Part shown: positions 15,105 to 15,276 of the stretch, piece after piece | How the letters are laid out: every line of letters starts with the position of its first letter | Position numbering within the stretch: position 1 is the stretch's first letter | Assembly: GCA_020026225.1 (NCBI GenBank) | Contig: JAHHQU010000050.1 | Location: 1 to 15,276, forward strand | Length of the DNA: 15,276 bases | Origin: Phocaeicola sp. | GTDB lineage: Bacteria; Bacteroidota; Bacteroidia; Bacteroidales; Bacteroidaceae | Direction of reading: 5' to 3' | The notes under the pieces: generated by a model | What the model saw: only the letters and a program-made list of their open reading frames with translations | Told to the model about the DNA's origin: nothing | The model's database searches: none | Made by a program: the position numbers and the translations under genes

Positions 15105-15137
15105 AACGCAAGTAGCTTTTTAGTTACTTGCGTTTTT
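15105..15137 (+). terminator. Intrinsic terminator of tRNA-Lys
   Basis: AACGCAAGTAGCT (15105-15117) and AGTTACTTGCGTT (15122-15134) form a 13-bp stem with one G-U pair and a TTTT loop. It is followed by T-runs (15133-15137 and beyond) and starts 5 bases after the tRNA. Confidence 0.85.
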
Positions 15138-15276
15138 CTTTTTATATACCCTACGTATTCTGACAATCAATAGATTACGTTTCATATCACCGTCAACATA
15201 TTGCGTGTAGCACCATCAAAAAAAATGGGAAATGCGACACATTTGGACACAATTGCCCCACTTCGGACCATTTTTG

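Noticed and set aside
15225..15276. Start of a plus-strand gene (MGNATHLDT...)
   Set aside because: Only 17 codons are visible, with no promoter, ribosome site or recognisable family; the opposite strand is also open.

Overview
The window looks like chromosome of a gut-type Bacteroidales bacterium (Bacteroides/Phocaeicola-like). Evidence: a SusC/SusD pair, a second TonB-dependent receptor with an N-terminal carboxypeptidase-like domain, meso-diaminopimelate dehydrogenase, A/T-rich leaders without clear Shine-Dalgarno sites, and several promoters with the Bacteroides -7 element TAnnTTTG (ddh, ruvA, sodB, the lipoprotein gene, the tandem-HMA gene, tRNA-Lys). No gene in the window appears broken.

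Left part (1-5.1 kb, housekeeping): the 3' end of a tyrosyl-tRNA synthetase gene (+), then a gap with a terminator and a large palindrome. Three minus-strand genes follow: a PfkB sugar kinase, lgt (lipoprotein maturation) and ddh (diaminopimelate/lysine synthesis), separated by hairpins so that they are probably separate units. ddh is divergent from ruvA (+), which is followed by an Fe-type superoxide dismutase gene. A perfect 25-bp hairpin separates sodB from a convergent gene for an unrecognised lipoprotein.

Middle part (6.1-9.9 kb): the most interesting region. A secreted protein with two CxxC heavy-metal-associated (HMA) domains plus a third fold-like repeat lacking the cysteines is followed by a TonB-dependent receptor and then a small secreted single-HMA protein. 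I infer a dedicated outer-membrane metal (possibly copper) import or handling system whose exported carriers pass metal beyond the receptor. A palindrome resembling metal-sensor operators sits directly against the promoter of the first gene.

Right part (10-14.6 kb): a SusC/SusD pair without enzymes or a regulator, so its substrate is unknown. A 14-bp inverted repeat lies across the alternative start codons of susC. Downstream come a terminator, a double stem-loop that may be a second terminator or part of a small RNA, and a complete tRNA-Lys(TTT) with promoter and terminator. The last ~130 bases after the tRNA are unassigned and could be the edge of an integrated element.
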